From an uncultured Pseudomonadota bacterium (GTDB lineage Bacteria; Pseudomonadota; Gammaproteobacteria; Burkholderiales; SG8-41): 18,949 bases of DNA. Within the stretch, counting starts at the first letter, position 1; every line of letters begins with the position of its first letter. The stretch spans positions 1 to 18,949 of the forward strand of contig CAMPGR010000072.1 of NCBI GenBank assembly GCA_946885605.1, given 5' to 3'. Positions 7,504 through 15,713 of the stretch are shown here, piece by piece. Position numbers and translations under genes: made by a program. The notes under the pieces were generated by a model. That model ran no database searches. It was given only the letters and a program-made list of their open reading frames with translations, and had not been told where the DNA came from.

Positions 7504-7539
7504 GCCGCCCGTGAGGCGGCGAGCTCTCCCGACAGAGCT
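7504..7539. terminator. Tandem hairpins between convergent cupin and lplT genes
   Basis: Two perfect stems stand side by side. GCCGCC (7504-7509) pairs with GGCGGC (7515-7520) around CGTGA, and AGCTCT (7522-7527) pairs with AGAGCT (7534-7539) around CCCGAC, followed by TTTCC. They occupy the 60-bp gap between two convergent genes, the expected place for a bidirectional terminator. The short T run favours use on the plus strand. Confidence 0.5.
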
Positions 7540-7550
7540 TTCCACTCCTT

Positions 7551-8846
7551 TCAGTGATGCGCTTCCGCCGGGATTACCGGCAGGCCGCCCTGCCTGACGT
7601 TCTGGAGGTGACGCCGTCGCACGAGCGCCATGGTGACGGAGACGAAAATCCCGAAGAGCGCGATCACCGTGTAGATCGAGAAGTCGAGCATGATGAGCAG
7701 GGCGTAGATCGCGAGCATCGCGAGGATCGACAGGTTCTCGTTGAAGTTCTGCACCGCGATGGAGTGCCCCGCGCCCATCAGGATGTGGCCGCGATGCTGC
7801 AGCAGCGCGTTCATCGGCACGACGAAAAATCCGGCAAGCCCACCGATCAGGATCATGAGCGGGATCGCGAGCTCCAGGCTGCGCACGAAGTTCATCGCGA
7901 TCACGATGAGCCCCATCGCGATGCCGACCGGCACAACATTGACCGCACGGCTGAGCGGCACGAACCTGGCGGCGGCCACCGCCCCGATTGCAATGCCGAT
8001 CGCGCAGATGCCCTGCAGCACGGTCGCCTGCGACAGCCTGTAGCCGAGCGCGACCTCGGCCCATTTCAGCACGATGAACTGCAGCGTCGCGCCAGCGCCC
8101 CAGAAGAGCGTCGTGGTGGCGAGCGAAATCTGGCCGAGCTTGTCGCTCCAGAGGAGGCGCACGCAGTGGGCGAACTCGTGCACCAGGTAGAGCGGATTCT
8201 TGCTGGGCGGGCGGTGGTCGACCCCGGTGTTCGGGATGTAGAGATTGAAGATCGCCGCGATCGCGTAGAAGACGATGATGAAGGCGATGGCGGCCTCCGG
8301 TGCGGTATCCACGCCGGTGTCGAGGAAAGGAAGGTCGATCCCGAGGAGTCGCGCCGACACCGGCCCGCTGATCAGGACCCCGCCGAGCAGCGTCCCGAGG
8401 ATGATCGAGCCGACGGTGAGCCCCTCGATCCAGCCGTTGGCGACCACGAGCTTCTGGTGCGGCAGGTACTCGGTGAGGATGCCGTACTTGGCGGGCGAGT
8501 AGGCGGCCGCGCCGACGCCGACGACCGAGTACGCGAAGAGGATCACCGCGTACGACGCGAATCCCGCGTTCGAGAGCGCCTGGTAGAAGAACATGATGAG
8601 ACAGCCCACGATCTTCACCGCGTTCGTGATGAACATGACGCGGCCCTTTGGCATCGAGTCTGCGAAAGCGCCGACGAAAGCGGCGAACGCGACGTAGGAG
8701 ACCGTGAAGAAGAACTTGAGCATCGGCGTGAGCCACGCCGGGGACTGGGTTTCCAGCAGGAGCGCGATGGCGGCGACGAGGAGCGCATTGTCGGCGAGCG
8801 ACGAAAAAAACTGCGCCGCCATGATGATGTAGAAGCCTAAGGGCAT
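7551..8846 (-). CDS. lplT: Lysophospholipid transporter LplT (MFS)
   Basis: A 431-residue integral inner-membrane protein with about 12 hydrophobic segments. Several stretches match the E. coli LplT family closely: A-Q-F-F-S-S-L-A-D-N-A-L-L near residue 11, G-V-G-A-A-A-Y-S-P-A-K-Y-G-I-L near 110, T-L-F-W-G-A-G-A-T near 250, and G-F-F-V-V-P-M-N-A-L-L-Q near 340. LplT flips lysophosphatidylethanolamine into the cell for re-acylation. The protein is about 30 residues longer than E. coli LplT. In enterobacteria lplT is linked to aas; here no acyltransferase lies alongside, and it stands divergent to a LysR regulator and near alr. The Shine-Dalgarno sequence is weak. An extended -10 lies upstream at 8900-8908. 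Confidence 0.93.
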   Translation of the reverse strand: MPLGFYIIMAAQFFSSLADNALLVAAIALLLETQSPAWLTPMLKFFFTVSYVAFAAFVGAFADSMPKGRVMFITNAVKIVGCLIMFFYQALSNAGFASYAVILFAYSVVGVGAAAYSPAKYGILTEYLPHQKLVVANGWIEGLTVGSIILGTLLGGVLISGPVSARLLGIDLPFLDTGVDTAPEAAIAFIIVFYAIAAIFNLYIPNTGVDHRPPSKNPLYLVHEFAHCVRLLWSDKLGQISLATTTLFWGAGATLQFIVLKWAEVALGYRLSQATVLQGICAIGIAIGAVAAARFVPLSRAVNVVPVGIAMGLIVIAMNFVRSLELAIPLMILIGGLAGFFVVPMNALLQHRGHILMGAGHSIAVQNFNENLSILAMLAIYALLIMLDFSIYTVIALFGIFVSVTMALVRRRHLQNVRQGGLPVIPAEAHH

Positions 8847-8899
8847 TAGCGGAGTGCGGGGCCGCCGGAGCGGATCTTGTAAGAGGCTAAAATCGCCGC

Positions 8900-8908
8900 T
8901 TTATACCA
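8900..8908 (-). promoter_or_regulatory. Extended -10 element, candidate lplT promoter
   Basis: On the minus strand the sequence reads TGGTATAAA, an extended -10 (TGn plus TATAAA). No good -35 precedes it, which is typical for extended -10 promoters. It would give a leader of roughly 45-50 nt before the lplT ATG. The 115-bp divergent gap (8847-8961) also has to carry the promoter of the regulator gene and any LysR-type operator; I could not identify a convincing T-N11-A box. Confidence 0.35.
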
Positions 8909-8961
8909 CACTTCGCGCGCCTACTCCCATGCAGGGAAATATGGTTGAATGTTAGCCCTTC

Positions 8962-9870
8962 ATGGCGGACCGCAGACTCCAGGTGTTCTACACCGTAGCG
9001 AAGCAGCTCTCCTTCACGAAAGCCGCTGAGCAACTCTTCATGACCCAGCCGGCGGTGACGTTCCAGGTGAAGCAGCTCGAGGAGCACTTCAGCACGCGGC
9101 TTTTCGAGCGCAGCCACGGCAGGATATCGCTCACGCCTGCGGGCCGGATGGTGATGGACTATGCGGAAAGGATCCTCGGCATCTCGGACGAACTCGAGAA
9201 GCGGGTGGCCGAGCTGACAGGCGCGGTGAGCGGGCGGCTGCTGCTCGGCGCCAGCACGACGGTCGCGGAGTTCATCCTGCCGCAGATACTGGGCGAGTTC
9301 AAGGCGCGCTACCCTCAGGTGCAGGCGCACATGTCGGTCGCGAACTCGGAGACCATCGAGAACCGGGTTGCCGACCATGCGCTCGATATCGGGATCATCG
9401 AGTCGCCGACCCATCTTCCGAGCGTGCACACGGAGCTCGGGTGCGAGGACGAGCTGGTGCTCATCTGCGCGCCGGGCCACAGGCTCGCCAGGGCGAAGAG
9501 CGTCACGCCACAGGAGATCGTGGGCGAGCCGTTCGTCAGCCGCGAGTCGGGCTCCGGCACGCGCGAATTCACCGACCAGTATCTGCGCAACTGCAACGTT
9601 TCTCCGGACGATCTCAATATCCTCATGGAGCTCGGCAGCCCCGAGGCAATCAAGGGCGTGGTGGAGACGGGCGTCGGCGTGGCCATCATATCGCGCACGC
9701 GGGTCGTGAAGGAGCGCAAGCTCGGGCTGCTGACGCCCGTGCCGCTCGAGCCGCGCCTGATCCGCAACTTCTCGCTGGTGTTTCCGAAGGAAAAGTTCCG
9801 CTCGCGGCTCCTCACGACGTTCAGCGAGTTCGCCACGGGGCGCATGCGCAAGATGGCAGCCGAGACATGA
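8962..9870 (+). CDS. LysR-type transcriptional regulator
   Basis: A 302-residue LTTR of normal length. The N-terminal winged helix-turn-helix covers about residues 1-60, with F-T-K-A-A-E-Q-L-F-M-T-Q-P-A-V-T and the F-E-R-S-H wing. A linker helix follows, then a periplasmic-binding-protein-like effector domain (about 90-295) with the typical E-L-G-S-P-E-A-I-K and V-G-V-A-I-I-S segments. It resembles the CysL/CbbR-like branch, but the effector cannot be assigned. It is divergent from lplT, the usual LTTR layout for controlling the opposite gene, and it precedes alr by 60 bp, so it may also be co-transcribed with alr-radA. The ATG at 8962 begins directly at the HTH domain. Confidence 0.93.
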   Translation: MADRRLQVFYTVAKQLSFTKAAEQLFMTQPAVTFQVKQLEEHFSTRLFERSHGRISLTPAGRMVMDYAERILGISDELEKRVAELTGAVSGRLLLGASTTVAEFILPQILGEFKARYPQVQAHMSVANSETIENRVADHALDIGIIESPTHLPSVHTELGCEDELVLICAPGHRLARAKSVTPQEIVGEPFVSRESGSGTREFTDQYLRNCNVSPDDLNILMELGSPEAIKGVVETGVGVAIISRTRVVKERKLGLLTPVPLEPRLIRNFSLVFPKEKFRSRLLTTFSEFATGRMRKMAAET

Positions 9871-9930
9871 GCCTGCTCGACCGGCTGCTCGATACCCGAT
9901 CCTTGAGCCCGAATTCCTGATCCTGTTCGA

Positions 9931-10998
9931 ATGCGGCCCATCTCGGCCACGATCGATCTCGGCGCGCTGCGCCACAATCTCGGCATCGCGCGAGCGTGTG
10001 GGCCGCGCGCTCGGGTCCTCGCCGTAATCAAGGCGAACGCCTATGGCCACGGGCTCGATCGCGCGGCGCGTGCGCTTCAGTCCGCCGACGGTTTCGCGCT
10101 GGTCGAGCTCGATGCGGCGGTTCGCCTCCGCGAAGCGGGCTACCGGCAGCGCATCGTGCTGCTGGAGGGCTTCTTCGAGGCGGAGGAATTGCCGGTATTC
10201 GTCGAGCACCGGCTCTCCGCCGTCGTTCACGGCGCGCGTCAGATCGAGATGCTGCGCGCGCTCGCGCCGGGCGCCGCGCTCGACGTCTTGCTCAAAGTCA
10301 ACACCGGCATGAACCGCCTGGGCTTCGCGCCGGATGATTTCCCCGCAGCCCTTCAGGCGCTGGGCGCGAACCCTGGAATCGGGACCATCAGCCTTCTCAC
10401 GCACTTTGCGAACGCGGATGACGAGCGCGGCGTGGCGTGGCAACTGGAGCGTTTCGAGCGTGTGGCCGCTGAAGTAGACCTGCCGCGCAGCCTTGCCAAC
10501 TCGGCCGCGATCCTGCGCTATCCCGAGGCCCATGCGGATTGGATACGCCCCGGAATCATGCTCTACGGCTGCTCGCCTTTCCCGGAAACGACCGGCATGG
10601 AGCTCGAACTCAAGCCCGCGATGACGCTTGCGAGCGAGGTGATCGCGGTACAGCGGCTCGAAAGGAACGAGCGCGTCGGCTATGGCGGCCTCTACACCGC
10701 GGAACGCCCGCTGCGCCTCGGTGTGGTCGCTTGCGGTTACGCTGACGGCTACCCGCGTCACGCGCCCAACGGCACACCGGTGCTCGTCGACGGGCACAGG
10801 ACGGGGACCGTGGGCCGGGTGTCGATGGACATGCTTTGCGTGGACCTGAGCGCCGTGCCTGATGCGGGCATCGGCTCGCGCGTCGTGTTATGGGGAGAAG
10901 GGAACCCCATCGAACGCGTCGCCGCCGCTGCCGGCACGGTGGGGTACGAGCTCATGTGCGCGCTGGCGCCGCGCGTTCCGGTGATCGAACGCGGATGA
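9931..10998 (+). CDS. alr: Alanine racemase
   Basis: A 355-residue PLP-dependent enzyme that interconverts L- and D-alanine in the cytoplasm, supplying D-Ala for peptidoglycan. The PLP lysine is K34 in A-V-I-K-A-N-A-Y-G-H-G. The second catalytic base is Y251 in V-G-Y-G-G-L-Y. The C-terminal signature G-Y-A-D-G-Y-P-R and the V-S-M-D segment are intact. Length is standard for a fold-type III racemase. ATG at 9931 begins just before the conserved A-T-I-D-L-G-A-L segment. radA follows after 61 bp, and the upstream LysR gene ends 60 bp before it. Confidence 0.97.
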   Translation: MRPISATIDLGALRHNLGIARACGPRARVLAVIKANAYGHGLDRAARALQSADGFALVELDAAVRLREAGYRQRIVLLEGFFEAEELPVFVEHRLSAVVHGARQIEMLRALAPGAALDVLLKVNTGMNRLGFAPDDFPAALQALGANPGIGTISLLTHFANADDERGVAWQLERFERVAAEVDLPRSLANSAAILRYPEAHADWIRPGIMLYGCSPFPETTGMELELKPAMTLASEVIAVQRLERNERVGYGGLYTAERPLRLGVVACGYADGYPRHAPNGTPVLVDGHRTGTVGRVSMDMLCVDLSAVPDAGIGSRVVLWGEGNPIERVAAAAGTVGYELMCALAPRVPVIERG

Positions 10999-11059
10999 TG
11001 TGAACCCGGCGGCGCGGTGTATGATCGCTGCCGCCTTCACACGATAGCGATCAAGCCGC

Positions 11060-12409
11060 ATGGCCAAGGCCAAGTCCCTCTATGCATGCACGGAATGCGG
11101 CGGCCAGGCTCTGAAATGGCAGGGCCAGTGTCCGCATTGCCAAGCGTGGAATACGCTCGTCGAAACGATCGCTGAGGCGGCCCCGGGAAACCGGTTCGGG
11201 CTCGTCCCCGGCGGCAAGCTGCAGCGCCTTTCCGAGGTGGAGGCGCGGGAAGCGAGCCGCGTGCCGACCGGCGTCCCGGAGTTCGACCGCGTGCTCGGCG
11301 GCGGGCTCGTGCCGGGCGCCGTGGTCCTCATCGGGGGCGATCCGGGTATAGGCAAATCCACGCTGCTTCTGCAGGCGCTCGCCGAGATCGGCGGCGCGCG
11401 GCGCGTGATCTACGTGAGCGGTGAGGAATCCGTGCAGCAGATCGCGTTGCGCTCGCGGCGCCTCCAGGTCGATTCCCGCTCGGTGCACGTGCTGCCCGAG
11501 ACCGACCTCAAGAAGATCCAGCAGGCGATCCAGAAAGAGCGGCCCGAAGTCGCCGTCATCGACTCGATCCAGACGCTGTACTCGGACGATCTGCAGTCCG
11601 CGCCGGGCTCGGTCGCCCAGGTGCGCGAATGCGCGGCGCAGCTGACGCGCGCCGCCAAGGCCTCGGACACCACGGTGGTGTTCGTGGGGCACGTCACCAA
11701 GGAAGGCACGCTCGCGGGCCCGCGCGTGCTCGAGCACATGGTGGACACCGTGCTCTATTTCGAAGGCGATACGCACTCGAGCTTCCGGCTGATCCGCGCA
11801 TTCAAGAATCGCTACGGGGCGGTGAACGAGCTGGGTGTCTTCGCGATGACGGACAAAGGGCTCAAGGGCGTATCGAATCCGTCGGCGCTGTTCCTTTCAC
11901 AACACGGGGGCGAAGTGGCCGGCTCGTGCGTCATGGTGACGCAGGAGGGGACGCGTCCGCTGCTCGTCGAGGTCCAGGCACTGGTGGACGAATCGCACGC
12001 GCCCAATCCACGCCGGCTTTCGGTCGGGCTCGAGCAGAACCGGCTTGCGCTGCTCCTTGCCGTCCTCCATCGCCATGCGGGCATTGCGTGCTTCGACCAG
12101 GATGTGTTCGTGAACGCCGTGGGCGGCGTGCGCATCAGCGAGCCGGCGGCGGATCTCGCGGTGATGATGGCGATCGTCTCTTCGCTCAGAAACAGGCCGC
12201 TCCCGGCGAAACTCGTCGTCTTCGGGGAAGTGGGGCTTGCGGGAGAGGTGCGGCCGGTGCAGCGCGGGCAGGAGCGGTTGAAGGAGGCGGCGAAGCTTGG
12301 CTTCGCGCAGGCGTTGGTTCCAAAGGCCAACAAGCCCCGGCAAGCGGTTGCCGGCATGGAAGTCATCGCTGTGGAGCGCGTGGAAGAAGCAGTTACGCGC
12401 TTCCGGTAG
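11060..12409 (+). CDS. radA: DNA repair protein RadA (Sms)
   Basis: A 449-residue RecA-like ATPase for branch migration and resolution of recombination intermediates. The N-terminal C4 zinc finger uses C10, C13, C24 and C27. Walker A is G-G-D-P-G-I-G-K99-S-T at 92-101. The RadA-specific K-N-R-Y-G motif is at 249-253; the family norm is KNRFG, so Phe is conservatively replaced by Tyr. The C-terminal Lon-protease-like domain includes G-G-V-R-I-S-E-P-A-A-D-L-A. All domains are full length. The ATG at 11060 starts directly before the zinc finger. It probably forms a transcript with alr. Confidence 0.97.
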   Translation: MAKAKSLYACTECGGQALKWQGQCPHCQAWNTLVETIAEAAPGNRFGLVPGGKLQRLSEVEAREASRVPTGVPEFDRVLGGGLVPGAVVLIGGDPGIGKSTLLLQALAEIGGARRVIYVSGEESVQQIALRSRRLQVDSRSVHVLPETDLKKIQQAIQKERPEVAVIDSIQTLYSDDLQSAPGSVAQVRECAAQLTRAAKASDTTVVFVGHVTKEGTLAGPRVLEHMVDTVLYFEGDTHSSFRLIRAFKNRYGAVNELGVFAMTDKGLKGVSNPSALFLSQHGGEVAGSCVMVTQEGTRPLLVEVQALVDESHAPNPRRLSVGLEQNRLALLLAVLHRHAGIACFDQDVFVNAVGGVRISEPAADLAVMMAIVSSLRNRPLPAKLVVFGEVGLAGEVRPVQRGQERLKEAAKLGFAQALVPKANKPRQAVAGMEVIAVERVEEAVTRFR

Positions 12410-12564
12410 CGTGCGTACGGAGTGTCTGGAATTTCGAACACATCCGCCGGATAATCGGCTTGCGCCGCTGCCCGGCACGCGACATCACCGATCGCCGCCA
12501 CGCCCGATCAAGGCCTTGGCGCCGCTCGCCCGCCGTTGAAAAAGGGCGGCACGAAGGAGGAGTT

Positions 12565-14208
12565 ATGGCTCGCGTTCACGCATATAACGTCGGGCTGGAG
12601 AGAAACCCCGCGAACTACACGCCGCTCACGCCGCTTTCGCTGCTCGCGCGCACGGCTTATGTCTATCCGAAGCGCAGCGCCGTCGTGCACGGCGAGGCGG
12701 TGTACACCTGGGCCGAGGTGTACGCGCGCTGCCGGCGGCTTGCTTCCGCGCTCGCGCAGCGCGGCATCGCCGAAGGCGACACCGTCGCCGTCATGTTGCC
12801 CAACGTGCCCGCGATGTACGAGGCACACTTCGGCGTGCCCATGACGGGCGCCGTCCTCAATGCGCTCAACACACGCCTCGATGCGGACGCGATTTCGTTC
12901 ATGCTCCGACACGCGGAAGCGAAGGTGCTCATCACGGACCGCGAGTTCTCGGGCACGATCGAACCGGCCCTGGCGCGGCTCGAGCGGAAGCCGCTCGTCA
13001 TCGACGTCGACGATCCTGCACAAGCGGAGGGCAAGCGCCTCGGCGAGATCGAGTACGAGGCTTTCATCGCGCAAGGCGACCCCGAGTACGACTGGGCGGT
13101 GCCGGACGACGAATGGAATGCCATCTCGCTCAACTACACCTCGGGCACCACCGGCAATCCCAAGGGTGTGGTCTATCACCACCGCGGCGCGTATCTCAAC
13201 GCCATCAGCAACATGGTCTCGTGGGGCATGGCGCAGCATCCCGTGTACCTCTGGACGCTGCCGATGTTTCACTGCAATGGCTGGTGTTTTCCCTGGACCA
13301 TCGCCGCGGCGGCGGGCACCAACATCTGTTTGCGCAAGGTCGAGGCGCGGGCGATCTTCGACCTGATCCGCGAGCACCGCGTGACGCACTACTGCGGCGC
13401 TCCGATCGTCCACACCATGCTGATGAACGCACCCGCCGAATGGCGCGGTGGCATCGAGCATACCGTCTCGTGCCTCGTTGCGGGTGCCGCGCCGCCGGTC
13501 ACGGTGATCGAAGGCATGGAACGGATGGGATTCAACATCACGCACGTTTACGGGCTGACTGAAACCTACGGCCCGGCGGCCGTATGCGCGAAGCACGAGG
13601 AATGGGATGCGCTGCCGTTCGAGAAGCGCGCCGAGCTGAATGGCCGCCAGGGCGTGTGGTACCACATGCAGGACCGCATGACGGTGATCGACCCTGTCAC
13701 CATGCAGCCCGTGCCGTGGGACGGGGCGACCATCGGCGAAGTGATGTTCCGCGGCAACCTCACGATGAAGGGATACCTCAAGAATCCCGTGGCGACGCAG
13801 GAAGCCTTCGCAGGCGGCTGGTTTCACAGCGGCGATCTCGGCGTCATGCAGCCCGACGGCTACGTCAAGATCAAGGACCGCTCCAAGGACATCATCATTT
13901 CGGGCGGCGAAAACGTCTCTTCGCTCGAAGTCGAAGACGTCCTCTACCGGCACCCGGCAGTCATGGCAGCCGCAGTGGTCGCGCAGCCGGATGGGAAGTG
14001 GGGCGAGGTGCCGTGCGCGTTCGTGGAGCTCAAAGCCGGGGCGCAGGCGAGCGAGGAAGAGCTGATCGGGCACTGCCGCGGCCGGCTGGCGCATTTCAAG
14101 GCGCCGAAGCGCGTGGTGTTTGGACCGTTGCCCAAGACGTCCACCGGCAAGATCCAGAAATTCATCCTGCGCGAGCGGGTGAAGTCGGCTTCCGCGATCG
14201 ATACCTGA
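12565..14208 (+). CDS. Acyl-CoA synthetase (AMP-binding ligase)
   Basis: A 547-residue member of the ANL adenylate-forming family. It makes acyl-CoA from a carboxylic acid, ATP and CoA through an acyl-AMP. The phosphate-binding loop T-S-G-T-T-G-N-P-K-G is at 192-201. The A5-type Y-G-L-T-E-T-Y-G and the hinge S-G-D-L-G-V...K-D-R-S-K-D segments are present, and the catalytic lysine is K529 in T-S-T-G-K-I-Q-K. It resembles the short/medium-chain and DMSP-pathway (DmdB-like) ligases. The frame stays open far upstream through radA, but GGAGGAG (12556-12562) directly precedes the ATG at 12565, which starts at the family's N-terminus. It heads the transporter operon (8-bp gap to the next gene), so the imported compound is likely its substrate. 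Confidence 0.93.
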   Translation: MARVHAYNVGLERNPANYTPLTPLSLLARTAYVYPKRSAVVHGEAVYTWAEVYARCRRLASALAQRGIAEGDTVAVMLPNVPAMYEAHFGVPMTGAVLNALNTRLDADAISFMLRHAEAKVLITDREFSGTIEPALARLERKPLVIDVDDPAQAEGKRLGEIEYEAFIAQGDPEYDWAVPDDEWNAISLNYTSGTTGNPKGVVYHHRGAYLNAISNMVSWGMAQHPVYLWTLPMFHCNGWCFPWTIAAAAGTNICLRKVEARAIFDLIREHRVTHYCGAPIVHTMLMNAPAEWRGGIEHTVSCLVAGAAPPVTVIEGMERMGFNITHVYGLTETYGPAAVCAKHEEWDALPFEKRAELNGRQGVWYHMQDRMTVIDPVTMQPVPWDGATIGEVMFRGNLTMKGYLKNPVATQEAFAGGWFHSGDLGVMQPDGYVKIKDRSKDIIISGGENVSSLEVEDVLYRHPAVMAAAVVAQPDGKWGEVPCAFVELKAGAQASEEELIGHCRGRLAHFKAPKRVVFGPLPKTSTGKIQKFILRERVKSASAIDT

Positions 14209-14216
14209 GACGGCAC

Positions 14217-14972
14217 ATGAGCGACGAGTGCATACTCGAAACCCGCGGGCTCACCAAGGAGTTCAAGGGCTTCGTCGCCGTCAACCACGTGAACCTTCGC
14301 ATCAGGCGCGGGACGATACACGCGCTCATCGGGCCCAATGGCGCCGGCAAGACGACGTGCTTCAACCTGCTCACCAAATTCCTCGAGCCGACCGCCGGCA
14401 CGATACTCTACAAGGGCGACGACATCACGCGGGAAAAGCCGTCCGACATCGCGCGGCGCGGCGTCATCCGCTCGTTCCAGATTTCCGCCGTCTTTCCGCA
14501 CCTGACCGTGCTCGAGAACGTGCGCGTGGCCCTGCAGCGCAGGCTCGGTAATTCGTTCCACTTCTGGCAGTCGGAGCGCACGCTCGATGCGCTGAACGAC
14601 CGCGCGCTGGAGCTGCTGCACGCCGTGGACCTTGCGAGCTTTGCCGACACGGTGACGGTCGAGCTGCCCTATGGCCGCAAGCGCGCGCTCGAAATCGCCA
14701 CGACGCTCGCGATGGACCCCGAGCTGATGCTCCTCGACGAGCCCACGGCCGGCATGGCTCACGAGGACGTCGACCGGGTGACGCGGCTCATCGAGAGCGT
14801 GGCGCGGGGGCGAACGGTGCTCATGGTGGAGCACAACATGAGCGTGGTCTCGGGGATCTCGCATACCATCACCGTGCTGCAGCGGGGCGCCGTGCTGGCC
14901 GAAGGGCCGTACGCCGAAGTTTCGAGGAACCCGCAGGTGATGGAAGCCTATATGGGTACGGCGCATGCCTGA
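14217..14972 (+). CDS. livG: LivG-like ABC transporter ATP-binding protein
   Basis: A 251-residue ATPase of the branched-chain amino acid/hydrophobic acid importer class. Walker A is G-P-N-G-A-G-K-T at 39-46 and Walker B M-L-L-D-E-P at 171-176. The signature is the LivG variant L-P-Y-G-R-K at 150-155 rather than LSGGQ, and the switch histidine is in V-E-H-N. The frame extends upstream antiparallel to nothing real; ATG at 14217 begins the family's N-terminus and lies 8 bp after the ligase stop. It is cytoplasmic and pairs with the LivF-like ATPase that overlaps its 3' end. Substrate is probably an organic acid rather than leucine given the ligase gene, but that is inference; the symbol denotes family. 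Confidence 0.93.
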   Translation: MSDECILETRGLTKEFKGFVAVNHVNLRIRRGTIHALIGPNGAGKTTCFNLLTKFLEPTAGTILYKGDDITREKPSDIARRGVIRSFQISAVFPHLTVLENVRVALQRRLGNSFHFWQSERTLDALNDRALELLHAVDLASFADTVTVELPYGRKRALEIATTLAMDPELMLLDEPTAGMAHEDVDRVTRLIESVARGRTVLMVEHNMSVVSGISHTITVLQRGAVLAEGPYAEVSRNPQVMEAYMGTAHA

Positions 14973-15675
14973 AAACGCTGAAATGCTGCGCATCACCGAT
15001 CTGCACGCGTGGTACGGCGAGTCGCACGTGCTGCACGGAGTCGATCTCGTCGTGGAGCGCGGCGAGGTCGTGACGCTGCTCGGCCGCAACGGCGCGGGCC
15101 GCACCTCGACCCTCAAAAGCGTATTGGGGATCGTGGGCCGCCGCACCGGATCCATCGTCGTGAACGGCGTCGAAACCACAGGCATGCCATCTCACAAGAT
15201 CGTGCGCCAGGGCATCGGCTACTGTCCCGAAGAGCGCGGCATCTTCGCAAGCCTCTCCACCGAAGAGAATCTGCTCCTGCCGCCCCAGGTTCAGGAAGGC
15301 GGCATGCCGGTCGCGGAAATCTACGAAATGTTTCCCAACCTGAAGGAGCGGCGGACGAGCCCGGGCACGCGGCTCTCCGGCGGCGAGCAGCAGATGCTCG
15401 CGATGGCGCGGATACTGCGCACCGGCGCGCGACTGCTGCTGCTCGACGAGATCACGGAAGGACTTGCGCCCGTCATTGTCCAGGCGCTGGGCCGCGTGAT
15501 CCGGCAGCTGAAGGAGCGCGGCTTCACGATCGTGCTGGTGGAGCAGAACTTCCATTTTGCGGCGCCGCTTGCCGACCGCCACTACGTCGTGGAACGCGGC
15601 CGCATCGCGCAATCCTTCCCGGCTGCCGAACTTCACGCGAAAGCAGACATGCTGCACGAGTACCTCGGCGTGTGA
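14965..15675 (+). CDS. livF: LivF-like ABC ATPase with arginine in Walker A
   Basis: A 236-residue ATPase, the usual LivF length. The start ATG overlaps the livG stop by 8 bp (ATGCCTGA), indicating translational coupling. The signature L-S-G-G-E-Q is at 137-142 and the Walker B D161-E162 pair is intact, though the next residue is Ile instead of the usual Pro (D-E-I-T-E-G-L). Walker A reads G-R-N-G-A-G-R46-T: the lysine that contacts ATP phosphates is arginine (CGC at 15100-15102). The switch segment V-E-Q-N is present. The K-to-R change would be expected to weaken nucleotide hydrolysis unless the family tolerates it, and the LivG subunit may carry the dominant active site. Confidence 0.93.
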   Translation: MPENAEMLRITDLHAWYGESHVLHGVDLVVERGEVVTLLGRNGAGRTSTLKSVLGIVGRRTGSIVVNGVETTGMPSHKIVRQGIGYCPEERGIFASLSTEENLLLPPQVQEGGMPVAEIYEMFPNLKERRTSPGTRLSGGEQQMLAMARILRTGARLLLLDEITEGLAPVIVQALGRVIRQLKERGFTIVLVEQNFHFAAPLADRHYVVERGRIAQSFPAAELHAKADMLHEYLGV

Positions 15676-15713
15676 GACGTGGTTTTGTATATCAATCAAA
15701 GGAGGGTCCAGTG

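Noticed and set aside
7554..8840. Plus-strand open frame opposite lplT (428 codons)
   Set aside because: The translation is made mostly of Arg, His, Asp and Glu, the mirror of a membrane protein gene. The minus strand encodes a clear LplT.
8887..10797. Long minus-strand open frame (636 codons) across the regulator and alr genes
   Set aside because: It lies antisense to two well-recognised genes. Its translation is Arg/His/Ala-rich with no recognisable domain, as expected for a GC-rich shadow frame.
11629..12564. N-terminal extension of the acyl-CoA synthetase through radA
   Set aside because: The extra translation is Arg/Gly-rich and overlaps radA in another frame. A strong GGAGGAG site and the family's normal N-terminus fix the start at 12565.
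12410..12564. Promoter for the ligase operon around GATAAT at 12450-12455
   Set aside because: The -10-like hexamer lacks a credible -35 at 16-18 bp, so I did not list it as a feature.
15009..15713. N-terminal extension of the substrate-binding protein across livF
   Set aside because: It overlaps livF in another frame. A signal peptide and a strong ribosome binding site place the start at 15714.
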